Shown one piece after another: positions 42,466 through 51,445 of a DNA stretch of 64,000 nucleotides. This DNA is from Acidobacteriota bacterium. GTDB taxonomy: Bacteria > Acidobacteriota > Terriglobia > Acidiferrales > UBA7541. The notes beneath the pieces are model-generated. The model was not told where the DNA came from. It made no database searches and saw only the letters and a list, made by a program, of their open reading frames with translations. The stretch covers positions 1-64,000 of the forward strand of contig JABDFR010000003.1 in the NCBI GenBank assembly GCA_013286465.1, in the 5' to 3' direction. Within the stretch, counting starts at the first letter, position 1. Each line of letters starts with the position of its first letter. The translations under genes were made by a program, and so were the position numbers.

Positions 42466-42680
42466 ACGCCGCCGCAAGCAAGCTGCCCAATGCACCCCGC
42501 AGTCCCCAGCTGTCAAGCTAAGTTGGGGCGCCTTTTAGTCCGGACAGATCAAGTGCAAATAGCCTCGGACATCTCGACTTGCTAACGGCACACCATCAAT
42601 TAAGCCATTGAATCTGAGCAGGATGTATGCTAAGCTTAAGTTGCGTTTGTTGCTCTTGTGTTTGCTTTTGACGCAGTAAC

Positions 42681-42717
42681 AAGGCTGCAAGGCAACGTGC
42701 CGAGCGGCCTTTTTTTT
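42681..42717 (+). terminator. Terminator-like hairpin inside the cold-shock gene leader
   Basis: AAGGC…GGCA-ACG-TGCC…GCCTT, followed by eight T residues, 59 bp before the cold-shock start codon. Possible temperature- or state-dependent attenuator of the csp transcript, or the end of a small upstream RNA. Confidence 0.55.
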
Positions 42718-42775
42718 GTGGACTAGAGGCGAACCAGCGCGCAAATAGCTTTATCCATAACGAGGTAACACTGAA

Positions 42776-42979
42776 GTGAAAGAACAAGGAACAGTGAAGT
42801 GGTTCAACGCCAGCAAGGGATACGGATTCATCCAACGCCAGTCCGGGGAGGATGTTTTCGTCCACTTTTCGGCGATCCAGGCCGAGGGCTATAAATCCCT
42901 CAACGAAGGCCAGGCCGTCGAATTCGAAGTCAAGAAGGGCCCCAAGGGCTTGCAGGCCGAGAACGTAGTCAGCCTCTAG
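42776..42979 (+). CDS. Cold-shock protein, CspA family
   Basis: 67 aa, single-stranded nucleic-acid chaperone. The whole cold-shock domain is visible, with the RNP1-like KGYGFIQRQ and RNP2-like VFVHFSAIQ motifs (residues about 14-36). The sequence begins [18 protein letters not shown] from a GTG at 42776. GAGG lies about 10 nt upstream. The length is typical. It is preceded by a long leader with a terminator-like hairpin and followed at once by an intrinsic terminator, so it is probably a monocistronic transcript. Confidence 0.95.
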   Translation: MKEQGTVKWFNASKGYGFIQRQSGEDVFVHFSAIQAEGYKSLNEGQAVEFEVKKGPKGLQAENVVSL

Positions 42980-42988
42980 TCTCTGACT

Positions 42989-43022
42989 GGCGGGGTGGCC
43001 TTCGGGCTGCCCCGCCGTTTCT
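42989..43022 (+). terminator. Intrinsic terminator after the cold-shock gene
   Basis: GGCGGGGTGGC-CTTCG-GGCTGCCCCGCC hairpin followed by GTTTCTTGT, 10 nt after the csp stop. Confidence 0.75.
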
Positions 43023-43090
43023 TGTGTTTGGCAGCAATTCTAAGCACTTCCCAGCCTCTTCTAATAAGTACGGCCTACTAGGAGGACTCA

Positions 43091-43348
43091 ATGCAGGTTC
43101 TGTCTGAAGGTCAGGTAGTACGTCATGACATCTACGGCAACGGCACCGTCACGGAATCCAATTCCGAGCGCACCATGATCGATTTCGACGATCACGGCGT
43201 AAAGAAGTTCGTCACCAGCATCTGGGTAGCCGAGTTAATCGGCGAAGCCCCAGAAAAGCCCCTAAAGCCACGCCGCGGCGGCCGTCGCAAGAAGTCAGCC
43301 ACCGCCCAAGCCAAGGCCATAGCCAAAGCCGCAGCCGCCAAAGCATAG
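43091..43348 (+). CDS. Small Tudor-like β-barrel protein with basic tail
   Basis: 85 aa, AGGAGG 5 nt before the ATG. Residues 1-50 (GQVVRHDIYGNGTVTESNSERTMIDFDDHGVKKFVTSIWVAEL) have the G-x-V-x-H-x-x-x-G-x-G-x-V pattern and F-D-D-H-G-V-K-K-F end of the small β-barrel domain found at the C-terminus of UvrD/PcrA helicases, where it binds partner proteins. Residues 55-85 are a Lys/Arg/Ala-rich tail (PRRGGRRKKSATAQAKAIAKAAAAKA) likely to bind nucleic acid. So it appears to be a stand-alone nucleic-acid- or RNA-polymerase-associated factor; this is inference from the fold pattern. A strong terminator follows. Confidence 0.65.
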   Translation: MQVLSEGQVVRHDIYGNGTVTESNSERTMIDFDDHGVKKFVTSIWVAELIGEAPEKPLKPRRGGRRKKSATAQAKAIAKAAAAKA

Positions 43349-43380
43349 TTCCCGATCAAATTCATCTCATTCAGAATTTC

Positions 43381-43412
43381 AAGCCCGTCCCAAAAGGACG
43401 GGCTTTTTTTTC
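43381..43412 (+). terminator. Intrinsic terminator
   Basis: AAGCCCGTCC-CAAAA-GGACGGGCTT followed by an unbroken T run, after the Tudor-like gene. Confidence 0.9.
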
Positions 43413-43436
43413 GCTGTTGTCCCGGCACTTTTCAGT

Positions 43437-43480
43437 AAGGGAGGGCCGGGTTAGCCCTCCCGCGACGGCCGCACTCTGGC
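43437..43480. repeat. GGGAGGG-family hairpin repeat, copy 8
   Basis: AAGGGAGGGCC-GGGTTA-GCCCTCCCGCG followed by ACGGCCGCAC, in the convergent space between the Tudor-like gene and the first receptor gene. It matches copy 6 almost base for base through the stem. Confidence 0.75.
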
Positions 43481-43508
43481 CGTCACGACCGTTTGCGGGG
43501 GAAAGCAA

Positions 43509-43544
43509 AAAAACGGGCGGCCCAAAATATGGGCCGCCCGTCGT
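43509..43544 (-). terminator. Intrinsic terminator of the first Oar-like receptor
   Basis: ACGGGCGGCCC-AAAATAT-GGGCCGCCCGT. Read on the minus strand it is followed by a run of T, 25 bp after the receptor stop. Confidence 0.9.
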
Positions 43545-43569
43545 GGTAAAAGGCTAGGCAAGACGGCGG

Positions 43570-46500
43570 TTAAAACACCAACTTCGCCCCAATCTGCAGT
43601 TGCCGCGCCCCAGTCGAACCATCATTCTGCCCAACCTGGCTAAGTGACTCTCCATAGAAAGGTGAGAAGAGGAAGTTGTCAGGCTTCGCGAAGTGCACGT
43701 GATTGAAGATGTTGTAACTCTCCAATCGTAGCTGCAGCTTGAACCGCTCCGAAATCGACGTGTTCTTCGCCAGCACGAAGTCCCAGTTATCCATCCCGGG
43801 TCCGTACCAGTGATTGCGTCCAACATTGGAAGGCACACCGAATGCCGGCGTCTGCGTAAACGCAGAAATCGGCGGTCCGGTGAACGCCTCATCCGTCCCC
43901 GGCTGGCGGCTCGAAGACCCCACAACCGTCGCTCGGTCCGCTAGCCCAGTGTGCAGCGTGTCGATCACACCATTTGCCTGACCATTGTCATCCGAATTGA
44001 AGATGTCGTACGGCAAACCGGTTTGAAATTGCCCGATGCCGCTCAACTCCCACCCTTCAAATGCACGTCCGATGAATCCCTGATTCCAACGCGAAGTACC
44101 ACGCCCGACGGGGGCCTGATATACAAAATTGATAACTCCTCGTTGCCTCACATCCGTCCCAGAATTTCCGTACTCATGTTGCGGAAGGAACGAATCCACC
44201 GGGAAATTCCCGTTACCGGCGGTAGGCAGTAGAGGATCCGACGAGTTATCGAGCGCGTGCGAGTACGTGTACGAGAACTGAATCAGCAAGCCGTGAAAGT
44301 TGCGCTCGCTGAGTTGCAATTGCAAACCATCGTAGAAAGATTTGCCGCTCGTTTCGTCTTCGAACGCATGGAGAAACGCATTGTTGTTAACTGGATCGAA
44401 TGGCAGCAAAGGCAAACCCGTATTCGGATCGGTCGTCTCTGCGCCGAAATACAAGTTCGTGAATTGCAGCGTCGATGCCGGGACGCCATCGGCGATCAAT
44501 TCATTCACTAACGCAGGCTGCGGCGGCGCGCTGTCCACCACACGCAGGATTCGCGTGCCGTGATTGCCGACGTAGTTGGCGTCGATGGTCAGATTGTGGC
44601 CCAGGTCTCGCTGAACGCCGAAGTTCCAGGTCACGATTCTCGGCGGCCGCATGTTTTGCGAGAAGAGATCCGGGAAAATCCCGGCGCCATCGGGTACCAC
44701 CGGATTCAAGGACAGGCTTCCTGGCGGCGTTGATCCTGTCAGCGTCTGGGAGCCTCCCGCAAAATTCGCGAACGACGGCTGGAACGGCGGATTGCCCCGC
44801 GCGTCCTCAACCAAATTGCCGTAGACGCGATCGCTGAAAACTCCGATCGCGCCGCGCACCGACGTCTTGCCGGTCTTAAACGGATCCCACGCAAACCCAA
44901 ATCGCGGCTCGAAGTTGCGGTGGTAGTCCGACCAGAGAGACGGATTTCCCGGGCCTACTGGAGTAAACGTAAACGGCGCCGTTCCGCTGGGATCCTGGAA
45001 TAGCGTCGACAACTGGCTGTGCACTTCGTACGGCACGCCGTAGTATTCCCAGCGCAGACCATACGTCAGCGTCAGGTTCGAACGGATTTTCCAAGTGTCC
45101 TGACCGTAGATTCCCACTTCGTGCTGCCGGAATCCAAGCAAGTCGGTCGGAGTGCGCACGTTATTGGGATTAATGAACTGCGTTTGTGACTGGATCGCCA
45201 CCAGCCCCATCAGCGTGCTGGCCATGTCCTCCAGTTGCGCGCTGTCGGCCGCCCCTGGGATGTTTTTCAGAACGGAGATACCGAAGTCGCTCGCATTGTC
45301 GAACGTAAACAGTTCACGAGAACCGAATCCCGTGAAATTGTTCGAATACACATCGCGGAATTCGCCGCCCCACTTGAACGTGTGCGTCCCGGACACCTTG
45401 GTCATATTGTCTAGCGTCTGATAGGTCCCCTGGAAACTGTCTTGTGCATTAGTTTCACCCAAGGGCTGGCAACCCATTGTCGCCACGTTTGACGGGGTAA
45501 AATCCGCTCCATTTCCCACCGGATCGATGAATCCGAAACTGTTGAACACCGAAACGCCATCGCATCCGAAGAAAAGATGCCCACGGTTCCCACCAAATCG
45601 GAGTTCATTGATGAATGTTGGCCACGGAGTTGATGTCAGTCCAACGGACAATCCTTGCGTCCGCTGGAATGAGGAAACTCCGCCCAGCCCGCCCGGGAGC
45701 GTGTCCGTGTGAAATGGGTTCGGATCGTTAGCCCAATTGAATATATAGCGCACGAACAAATTGTTGTTCGCGCTCAACTTCTGATCCACTCGCATCGTCG
45801 CGTTTTCATTTCTCGCTCGCGATACGCTTGGGAAGAAGAGTGTGCCGGTCACTCCGTCTCCGCTCGGTACGTTCGGCAACGGGTACAGCGCAAAGATCTT
45901 CTGAATCGTTGGATCGAGCGCCGCCCCAGCCGCGTTGTTGATCGAGCCAGGCGTGGAGATATCCACAGGAGTGCTCACGCCGTTCTGCGGATTTGTGTAC
46001 GTGAAAATTCCGGTCCGAAACGCGGCGGTCGGAACGATCGAGTTGTTCGTCAGCGTCGTGTTGAACCGGTCTCCTTCGTAATTCAAAAAGAAAAACGTCT
46101 TGTTCTTGATGATCGGTCCGCCCAGCGAAGCACCGTACAGATTCCGCACGTACGGATTCTTCGCCGCAACATTTCCGGTAACCGGATCGATCTGATGATT
46201 GAAGAAATCCCGCGCCCCCAGCGCATCCCACCGGCCGAAATAATAAGCATCTCCGTGGAACGCATTCGCGCCCGATCGCGTGATCACGTCAACCACCGCG
46301 CCGTTGTTCCGTCCATACTCCGGCGCGAAGTTGTTTGTCATCACGCGAAATTCCTGTGCCGAGTCCGGATTCTGCGAAGTCAATCCTCCAAGGTTTCCCG
46401 GCACATCCGCGTCATTATTGTCCACGCCGTCGAGCATAAAATTATTGTTCCGCTCGCGCCCGCCGTTCACCGACACTCCGCCCTCCGCGTCCGTCTGCAC

Positions 46501-47001
46501 CACTCCGGTGCTCAACAGCACCAGCTGATACGGATCTCGCAAAATCAGCGGCAGTTCGGTCATCTGCTTCTCTTCGATCACGTTCGAAATCGTCGCGTTC
46601 TGCAATTCCACCGGCGCCACCGACTGCGCGTTCACTTCCACCGACGCAGCCACGCTGCTCACTTCCAGCTTGATATTCAGCGTGAAGTTCTGATCGACTA
46701 CGAGGGTGACGGCATTCACATCCACTGTCTTGAAGCCGTCTTTCGTCACCGAGATGTTGTATACGCCCGGCGGCAACTGCGCGACCGTATAATTCCCTTC
46801 CGCAGAAGATTCTGCGGCACGATCGGTATTAGTGTTGACGTTGTGGACCGAAATGTTGGCTTTTGCTACCACGGCCCCGGTCGTATCTACAACCGTCCCG
46901 GTAACCGTCGCGTTCTGCGCGAATGCGGAGTTCGACGCTGCCATCGCCACCAGGGTCACGAAGACGAGACGCGCCGCCCATGAAAAATACTTCCACGCCA
47001 C
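43570..47001 (-). CDS. Oar-like TonB-dependent receptor (paralogue 1)
   Basis: 1143 aa outer-membrane receptor. GTG start at 47001 with GGAGG upstream. Signal MAWKYFSWAARLVFVTLVAMAASNSAFAQ. Residues about 30-110 form a carboxypeptidase-regulatory-like domain (TVTGTVVDTTGAVVAKANISVHN … PPGVYNISVTKDGFK). The plug domain contains the LPLILRDPYQLVLLSTGVVQ segment and NNNFMLDGVDNNDADVPG; the β-barrel runs to the end at LQIGAKLVF with a terminal Phe, as outer-membrane proteins require. Such receptors import large substrates or act in surface adhesion and secretion in acidobacteria and myxobacteria. About 60% of the plug region is shared with the next gene downstream in coordinates (47634), indicating a tandem duplication. 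Substrate unknown. Confidence 0.9.
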   Translation of the reverse strand: MAWKYFSWAARLVFVTLVAMAASNSAFAQNATVTGTVVDTTGAVVAKANISVHNVNTNTDRAAESSAEGNYTVAQLPPGVYNISVTKDGFKTVDVNAVTLVVDQNFTLNIKLEVSSVAASVEVNAQSVAPVELQNATISNVIEEKQMTELPLILRDPYQLVLLSTGVVQTDAEGGVSVNGGRERNNNFMLDGVDNNDADVPGNLGGLTSQNPDSAQEFRVMTNNFAPEYGRNNGAVVDVITRSGANAFHGDAYYFGRWDALGARDFFNHQIDPVTGNVAAKNPYVRNLYGASLGGPIIKNKTFFFLNYEGDRFNTTLTNNSIVPTAAFRTGIFTYTNPQNGVSTPVDISTPGSINNAAGAALDPTIQKIFALYPLPNVPSGDGVTGTLFFPSVSRARNENATMRVDQKLSANNNLFVRYIFNWANDPNPFHTDTLPGGLGGVSSFQRTQGLSVGLTSTPWPTFINELRFGGNRGHLFFGCDGVSVFNSFGFIDPVGNGADFTPSNVATMGCQPLGETNAQDSFQGTYQTLDNMTKVSGTHTFKWGGEFRDVYSNNFTGFGSRELFTFDNASDFGISVLKNIPGAADSAQLEDMASTLMGLVAIQSQTQFINPNNVRTPTDLLGFRQHEVGIYGQDTWKIRSNLTLTYGLRWEYYGVPYEVHSQLSTLFQDPSGTAPFTFTPVGPGNPSLWSDYHRNFEPRFGFAWDPFKTGKTSVRGAIGVFSDRVYGNLVEDARGNPPFQPSFANFAGGSQTLTGSTPPGSLSLNPVVPDGAGIFPDLFSQNMRPPRIVTWNFGVQRDLGHNLTIDANYVGNHGTRILRVVDSAPPQPALVNELIADGVPASTLQFTNLYFGAETTDPNTGLPLLPFDPVNNNAFLHAFEDETSGKSFYDGLQLQLSERNFHGLLIQFSYTYSHALDNSSDPLLPTAGNGNFPVDSFLPQHEYGNSGTDVRQRGVINFVYQAPVGRGTSRWNQGFIGRAFEGWELSGIGQFQTGLPYDIFNSDDNGQANGVIDTLHTGLADRATVVGSSSRQPGTDEAFTGPPISAFTQTPAFGVPSNVGRNHWYGPGMDNWDFVLAKNTSISERFKLQLRLESYNIFNHVHFAKPDNFLFSPFYGESLSQVGQNDGSTGARQLQIGAKLVF

Positions 47002-47202
47002 TGTTCCTCCATTACGCCCCGATCGAGTAGCGCTCCCGACCTCGCAGGCGCGAGCGGAGCCGCATCTCGATTCACAATCAACCTTGCATTTTCTAGGCCA
47101 GCCCGATTTGTTTGTCTAAATCTCGGCTAAGTGATATGCATCACGCAACTTAAAACAGAGGCACACAAACCGGCGGAATTTCAAAATCGAAGATCTTCGA
47201 AG

Positions 47203-47227
47203 TCATACGAATCTTCACATATGGTTC
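47203..47227 (-). promoter_or_regulatory. Conserved upstream motif of the tandem receptor genes, copy 1
   Basis: TCATACGAATC-TT-CACATATGGTTC, about 202 bp upstream of the receptor start. It matches the motif upstream of the paralogue (51288-51312) at 22 of 25 positions, with the same orientation and near-equal distance. Probable regulator site or promoter element. Confidence 0.55.
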
Positions 47228-47580
47228 TACGGAACCTCTTTTCGCGCCGCCATACAAGGCAATCTAAATCGTATACAGCAATTCCTGTAGTTTTTCATCG
47301 CGCAGAAAACTCATTCCTCGCAATATTGAATTCATATGAATTGACAATTGAAATCGCTCTGTTGACTTGCTCTGCGGCACTAGACTCCTCCCCGGTAGGG
47401 CGACGGCTTGCCTCGCCATCCCGGGTAACGCCTGCGAAAAAAGTAAGCTACGTGCGTCGGAGTAACGCGATCGGGCGTTCTCCGCAACCTCCCTAAATAC
47501 GCCCAGTGTCGACAAAACCAGATGGAATTGAATTCGGCGGAATTAAAATTTGCCGCAGTTTTCACTCGGTGCGCGTTCTC

Positions 47581-47619
47581 GATCTGAGGGAGTCCGCGCC
47601 AGCGGACTCCCCACAGATC
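47581..47619 (-). terminator. Terminator-like hairpin after the second Oar-like receptor
   Basis: GATCTG-A-GGGAGTCCGC-GCCA-GCGGACTCCC-CA-CAGATC: a long near-perfect hairpin 15 bp after the stop codon. No T run follows, so termination efficiency is uncertain. Confidence 0.55.
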
Positions 47620-47633
47620 GGTCTCGCGTAAAT

Positions 47634-50600
47634 CTAGAAGTGAAGCTTCAATCCAAATTGCATCTGTCGCGCCGTGGTTGTGCCGTCCGCGTGCAACGGC
47701 GTAGTTGTCGATTGCCCGAAGTCATCGAACTCGATGAACTGGTGCGGCTGGCTAAACTCCGGACGGTTGAATACGTTGTAAGCCTCCGCTCGGAACTCCA
47801 GATTGAATCGTTCCGTGATCTTGGTAGTCTTCGCCACCACCATGTCCCAATTGTTAATCCCGGGACCAGTGAAGACGTTCTTGCCAAGATTACCCGGTCC
47901 GCCGAAATCCGGCTCAGAGAACAAACCGGGATTCGGACCAAATTGCAGCCTCGGCGAACTCGAAGCCGCAAGTGGGATTTTCGCAGCGGTCGGATTGAAA
48001 TTCGCCCGCTGCGTGCTCCCGGTTCCATCACTGTCGCGTTCGTCGAAAATTTCAAACGGTGTTCCCGCCGAAAAAGTCGATATCCCGGAAAGCGACCATC
48101 CCTCGAGTACTTTGCCCACTACTCCCTCGCTGAGATGCGCCTTGCCGCGACCGAGTGGCAACTCCGCCGTGTAATTCATCACAAAGCGGTGCCGCGTATC
48201 GAACCCCGAATTTCCACGCTCCTTCCGCAAATCGAAAGAGTTCGCCGGGAAAACGAGATTGCCCAATTCGGGCCGGATCGTATCGCCGGAATCATCGATC
48301 GAGTGCGAATAGGTGTAAGCGCCCTGAAAGAACAGGCCATGTGAAAACCGCTTGGTGACGGTGGTCTGCAGGCCATGATAAATGGAGCTGGCAATACTCT
48401 TCTCCAAGTTGGCGTGAAAGAACGCGCTGTTGTTCGTAGCCGCAAACGGAAAAAGTCCCCCGTCTGACGCAGGAACGTACAGCAACGCTCCTGAAACTTC
48501 CGAGAACGCATCCGGTCCGCTCGGAATTTCACACGGAGGATTGGACGCGCGGCACAATTCGCGCAACTGCGCTACCAATGCCGGGTTTGGAGCGTTTCCG
48601 TCAACTACGCGGTGCAAGTGATTCCCCTTCACTCCCACGTAGTTCACTTCGAGCTGGATGTTGCCGCGTATTTCCCGCTGAACCCCAAGGTTCCACTGCT
48701 GAATCCGCGCCAGCTCGAATTTATTGTCGATCACCGCCGGAAATGACAGTGACCCCTCTGCTGGGAAGTCGGCGACGGTTGCACTTGGAGCCGCAGTGGT
48801 CGGAGGAATAGGCAAGTTCGAAATCTGATCCGCCGCTGTCGGTCCAAAGGTCAAAAACGCATTGTTAACCGCCGAAATTCCCGCCGGTGGATTCCCGCGT
48901 GTATTGCCCGTCACGTTGAAGAAGTAACGGTCGCGGTAAATTCCGTAGCCCCCGCGGACTGAGGTCTTGCCGGTCTTAAACGGATCCCACGCAAATCCCA
49001 CGCGCGGCTCTGCCCCCGTGTAGTCGGTCGGATAAAGAGGGTTCGATCCGCCGTGCGTGACTTGCTGAAACGTAATCGGGCTAGGCCCCGAGAGTTCCGC
49101 CGGCGTCACGTTGGAAAGCAAATTGTGAACTTCCCACGGCGTGCCGGTAATCTCGTAGCGCAATCCAAAACTAAGCGTTAGGTTCGGCGTCATTTTGAAC
49201 TGATCCTGCGCGAAGAGATAAACGTCTCGCTCCCGTTCGCCGCGGATATCGCTTCCCTCTCGCGTAGCATTCGCGCTCGGACTGAAGAATTGCTCTTGCG
49301 TCTCCGCATCCACGGAACCGAACAGCGACCACACCGCGTCTTGAAGTGGCTGATTAAAGTTAGACGCGAGGGCCGGGGTCGTTGACAGAGCGTTTGCTTG
49401 GTTTGAGAAGATGTTGAACTCGGGCGTCGAACGCGTGCTGAAGTTGTTCGAATCGTTCGAATATTCCGAAGCGAACTCCACCCCAAACTTCATCGTGTGG
49501 CGGCCTTTCGTCCACGTCACGTCATCGCCGGCGTTGAACGTTCCAAACGGCCGGGTCTGCGCATCGCTATCGCCCAATCCACCGCATCCGAGCGCCGTGA
49601 ATGTAGGCAGATTGAAATCCCGCCCACGGCCGAACACATCCGTCGGACCGAGCGTATCGATTATATTGAGTCCCGTGCATCCGAACTGCGCATTCGAGCG
49701 AACGCCACTGACACGCGCATCGTTCAACATGCTAGCGCCGATCGTTGACGCCAAGTGTACAGACGCACTCTGCGTCAACCCCTTAAACGACACGCCTCCA
49801 ATTCCGTCCGGAAGAATTTCAGAACCGCCCCCGTCGTCGAATCCCTTGTTGGCGATATAGCGAACCGACAAAACTTCTTTTGAGCTGAAGTTTTGATCCA
49901 CTTTCGCCGTGTAGTTGTTGGCGACCTGATGATCCGCTGCGCCAAAATTGAAGTGACCTGCAACGCCGGGTATCACGTCATCGCCCGCCGCGTTCGGAGC
50001 AGGATACAATCCCAATACCTTCTGCATTAGAGGATCGAGTGTCAGACCCCGAATGTTGTCAGGCGAGCTGGGCGTGCTGACGTTGTAGGCTTGCCCGGCA
50101 ACATTGAAAATTCCGGTTAGAAAAGCGGGGTCTGGGTCGACCGCTTGGTTGGTAGTAGTCGTCGCGAAACGTTGTCCTTCATAATTGAAGAAGAAAAACG
50201 TCTTGTTCTTGATGACCGGACCACCAACCGACACGCCAAAATCGTTTCGCGTGTAGGGATTCTTCGAAGTGTCCGCCTCGTGGTTGAAGAAATCACGCGC
50301 GCCAAGCGCCGCCCATCGGCCAAATTCATATACGTCGCCGTGGAGCGCGTTGCTTCCGCTTCGCGTGATAATGTCAATCACCGCGCCCGAGTTCCGCCCG
50401 AATTCCGGCAAATAACTCGAATTAATAACTCGGAATTCCTGCGTCACGTCGGGATTCAACGTTGCAAGCCCGGACGCCGGCACACCCGGATCGTTATTGT
50501 CCGCGCCATCAAGCTTGAAGTTGTTGTTCTGCTCCCGCGATCCATTCACCGAAAATCCGCCCAACCCGCTGTTCGTGCCAATGGCACCCGGCGTGAGCAG

Positions 50601-51083
50601 AATGAGTTGATATGGGTCGCGAAGGATGAGCGGCAATTCTCGAAGCTGCCGGTCGTCGATTACCGTACTGACTTGCGCATCCGATGTATCGATCTGCGCC
50701 ACCGTCTCGCCGGCAACCACCACCGATTGCGTCACCGCGCCAACTTCCAAACGCACATTCAGGGTGAGGGCCTCGTCGACATTCAAAACGAGAGCTGAAA
50801 ACTGCGCAACTTTGAACCCGGTCGCCTGAACGGAAACATCGTACGTCCCCGGCAGAATTTCGACGATCGTGAAGTTCCCGGTTTCCGATGACTCTACTGT
50901 CCGGTCGATGTTGGTTGCAATGTTATGCGCTGTAACGGTGGCTTTGGAGACTACAGCGCCGGAGCTGTCGGTGATGGTTCCTGTGATTTTAGCGGTTTGC
51001 GCGAACATGAACTTGGGGCACGCGATCATCACCACCGCGATGCTGACGAGCCGCAGCGCCCATGAGCCGAACTTCCATGCCAC
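47634..51083 (-). CDS. Oar-like TonB-dependent receptor (paralogue 2)
   Basis: 1149 aa from a GTG at 51083 with GGAGG upstream, matching exactly the start of the sister gene; the 21-residue longer frame is not needed. Signal MAWKFGSWALRLVSIAVVMIACPKFMFAQ. Regulatory-like domain TAKITGTITDSSGAVVSKATVTAHNIATNIDRTVESS … LPGTYDVSVQATGFK. Plug LPLILRDPYQLILLTPGAIG and NNNFKLDGADNNDPGVPASG; β-barrel ending MQFGLKLHF with terminal Phe. Close paralogue of 43570-47001 in order and many motifs, separated by 632 bp. The pair probably handles related ligands under common control, given the shared upstream motif. Confidence 0.9.
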   Translation of the reverse strand: MAWKFGSWALRLVSIAVVMIACPKFMFAQTAKITGTITDSSGAVVSKATVTAHNIATNIDRTVESSETGNFTIVEILPGTYDVSVQATGFKVAQFSALVLNVDEALTLNVRLEVGAVTQSVVVAGETVAQIDTSDAQVSTVIDDRQLRELPLILRDPYQLILLTPGAIGTNSGLGGFSVNGSREQNNNFKLDGADNNDPGVPASGLATLNPDVTQEFRVINSSYLPEFGRNSGAVIDIITRSGSNALHGDVYEFGRWAALGARDFFNHEADTSKNPYTRNDFGVSVGGPVIKNKTFFFFNYEGQRFATTTTNQAVDPDPAFLTGIFNVAGQAYNVSTPSSPDNIRGLTLDPLMQKVLGLYPAPNAAGDDVIPGVAGHFNFGAADHQVANNYTAKVDQNFSSKEVLSVRYIANKGFDDGGGSEILPDGIGGVSFKGLTQSASVHLASTIGASMLNDARVSGVRSNAQFGCTGLNIIDTLGPTDVFGRGRDFNLPTFTALGCGGLGDSDAQTRPFGTFNAGDDVTWTKGRHTMKFGVEFASEYSNDSNNFSTRSTPEFNIFSNQANALSTTPALASNFNQPLQDAVWSLFGSVDAETQEQFFSPSANATREGSDIRGERERDVYLFAQDQFKMTPNLTLSFGLRYEITGTPWEVHNLLSNVTPAELSGPSPITFQQVTHGGSNPLYPTDYTGAEPRVGFAWDPFKTGKTSVRGGYGIYRDRYFFNVTGNTRGNPPAGISAVNNAFLTFGPTAADQISNLPIPPTTAAPSATVADFPAEGSLSFPAVIDNKFELARIQQWNLGVQREIRGNIQLEVNYVGVKGNHLHRVVDGNAPNPALVAQLRELCRASNPPCEIPSGPDAFSEVSGALLYVPASDGGLFPFAATNNSAFFHANLEKSIASSIYHGLQTTVTKRFSHGLFFQGAYTYSHSIDDSGDTIRPELGNLVFPANSFDLRKERGNSGFDTRHRFVMNYTAELPLGRGKAHLSEGVVGKVLEGWSLSGISTFSAGTPFEIFDERDSDGTGSTQRANFNPTAAKIPLAASSSPRLQFGPNPGLFSEPDFGGPGNLGKNVFTGPGINNWDMVVAKTTKITERFNLEFRAEAYNVFNRPEFSQPHQFIEFDDFGQSTTTPLHADGTTTARQMQFGLKLHF

Positions 51084-51287
51084 TGTTCCTCCATTACGCC
51101 CCGGTCGAGTAGCGCCCCCATCCTCGCAACTGCGAGCGGAACGCATCCCGATTCACGCAACTACATTGCATGTGGCCAACCAGCACGCAACGCGACATGC
51201 CACGCGCCAATAAATCACGTAAATTCCGTTAGTTACGTATTGCCTGATAAGAATTCGAGGTCACTCGGCAGGTCTGTTTTGCAGATT

Positions 51288-51312
51288 CATACGAATCCCC
51301 ACATATGATTCC
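51288..51312 (-). promoter_or_regulatory. Conserved upstream motif of the tandem receptor genes, copy 2
   Basis: TCATACGAATC-CC-CACATATGATTC, about 205 bp upstream of the GTG start at 51083, the same spacing as in the sister gene. Confidence 0.55.
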
Positions 51313-51405
51313 GCATACAGGTTTTATGGTAGGAAAATATCGCAGCGCGCTTCAAAACTCAAACAAATGAATGAATATGAATCGATATGAATTCCGTAGT
51401 CTGCA

Positions 51406-51445
51406 AGGGGGGTTCTTTAGACCCCCCCCGATTTTCGGCCACGTT
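51406..51445. repeat. GGGAGGG-family repeat, copy 9 (diverged)
   Basis: AAGGGGGGTT-CTTTAGA-CCCCCCCCGA followed by TTTTCGGCCACG: the stem is homopolymeric G/C rather than GGGAGGG, but the flank is the same as in the other copies. Confidence 0.6.

Larger units (their letters stand above)
42403..42775. other. Region between BAAT-like and cold-shock genes
   Basis: 373 bp holding hairpin repeat copy 7 and the long leader of the cold-shock gene, including an apparent terminator 60 bp before its start. No gene seen. Confidence 0.6.
47002..47633. other. Intergenic region between tandem receptor genes
   Basis: 632 bp without a gene. It carries the upstream motif shared with the sister receptor gene at 47203-47227, a 14-bp palindrome AATTCATATGAATT at 47329-47342, and the hairpin at the 3' end of the upstream receptor. 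Confidence 0.6.

Noticed and set aside
45709-46983. 424-codon plus-strand open frame opposite a receptor gene
   Set aside because: Translation is dominated by Arg/His/Val/Ile and mirrors the coding strand; the minus-strand receptor is unmistakable.
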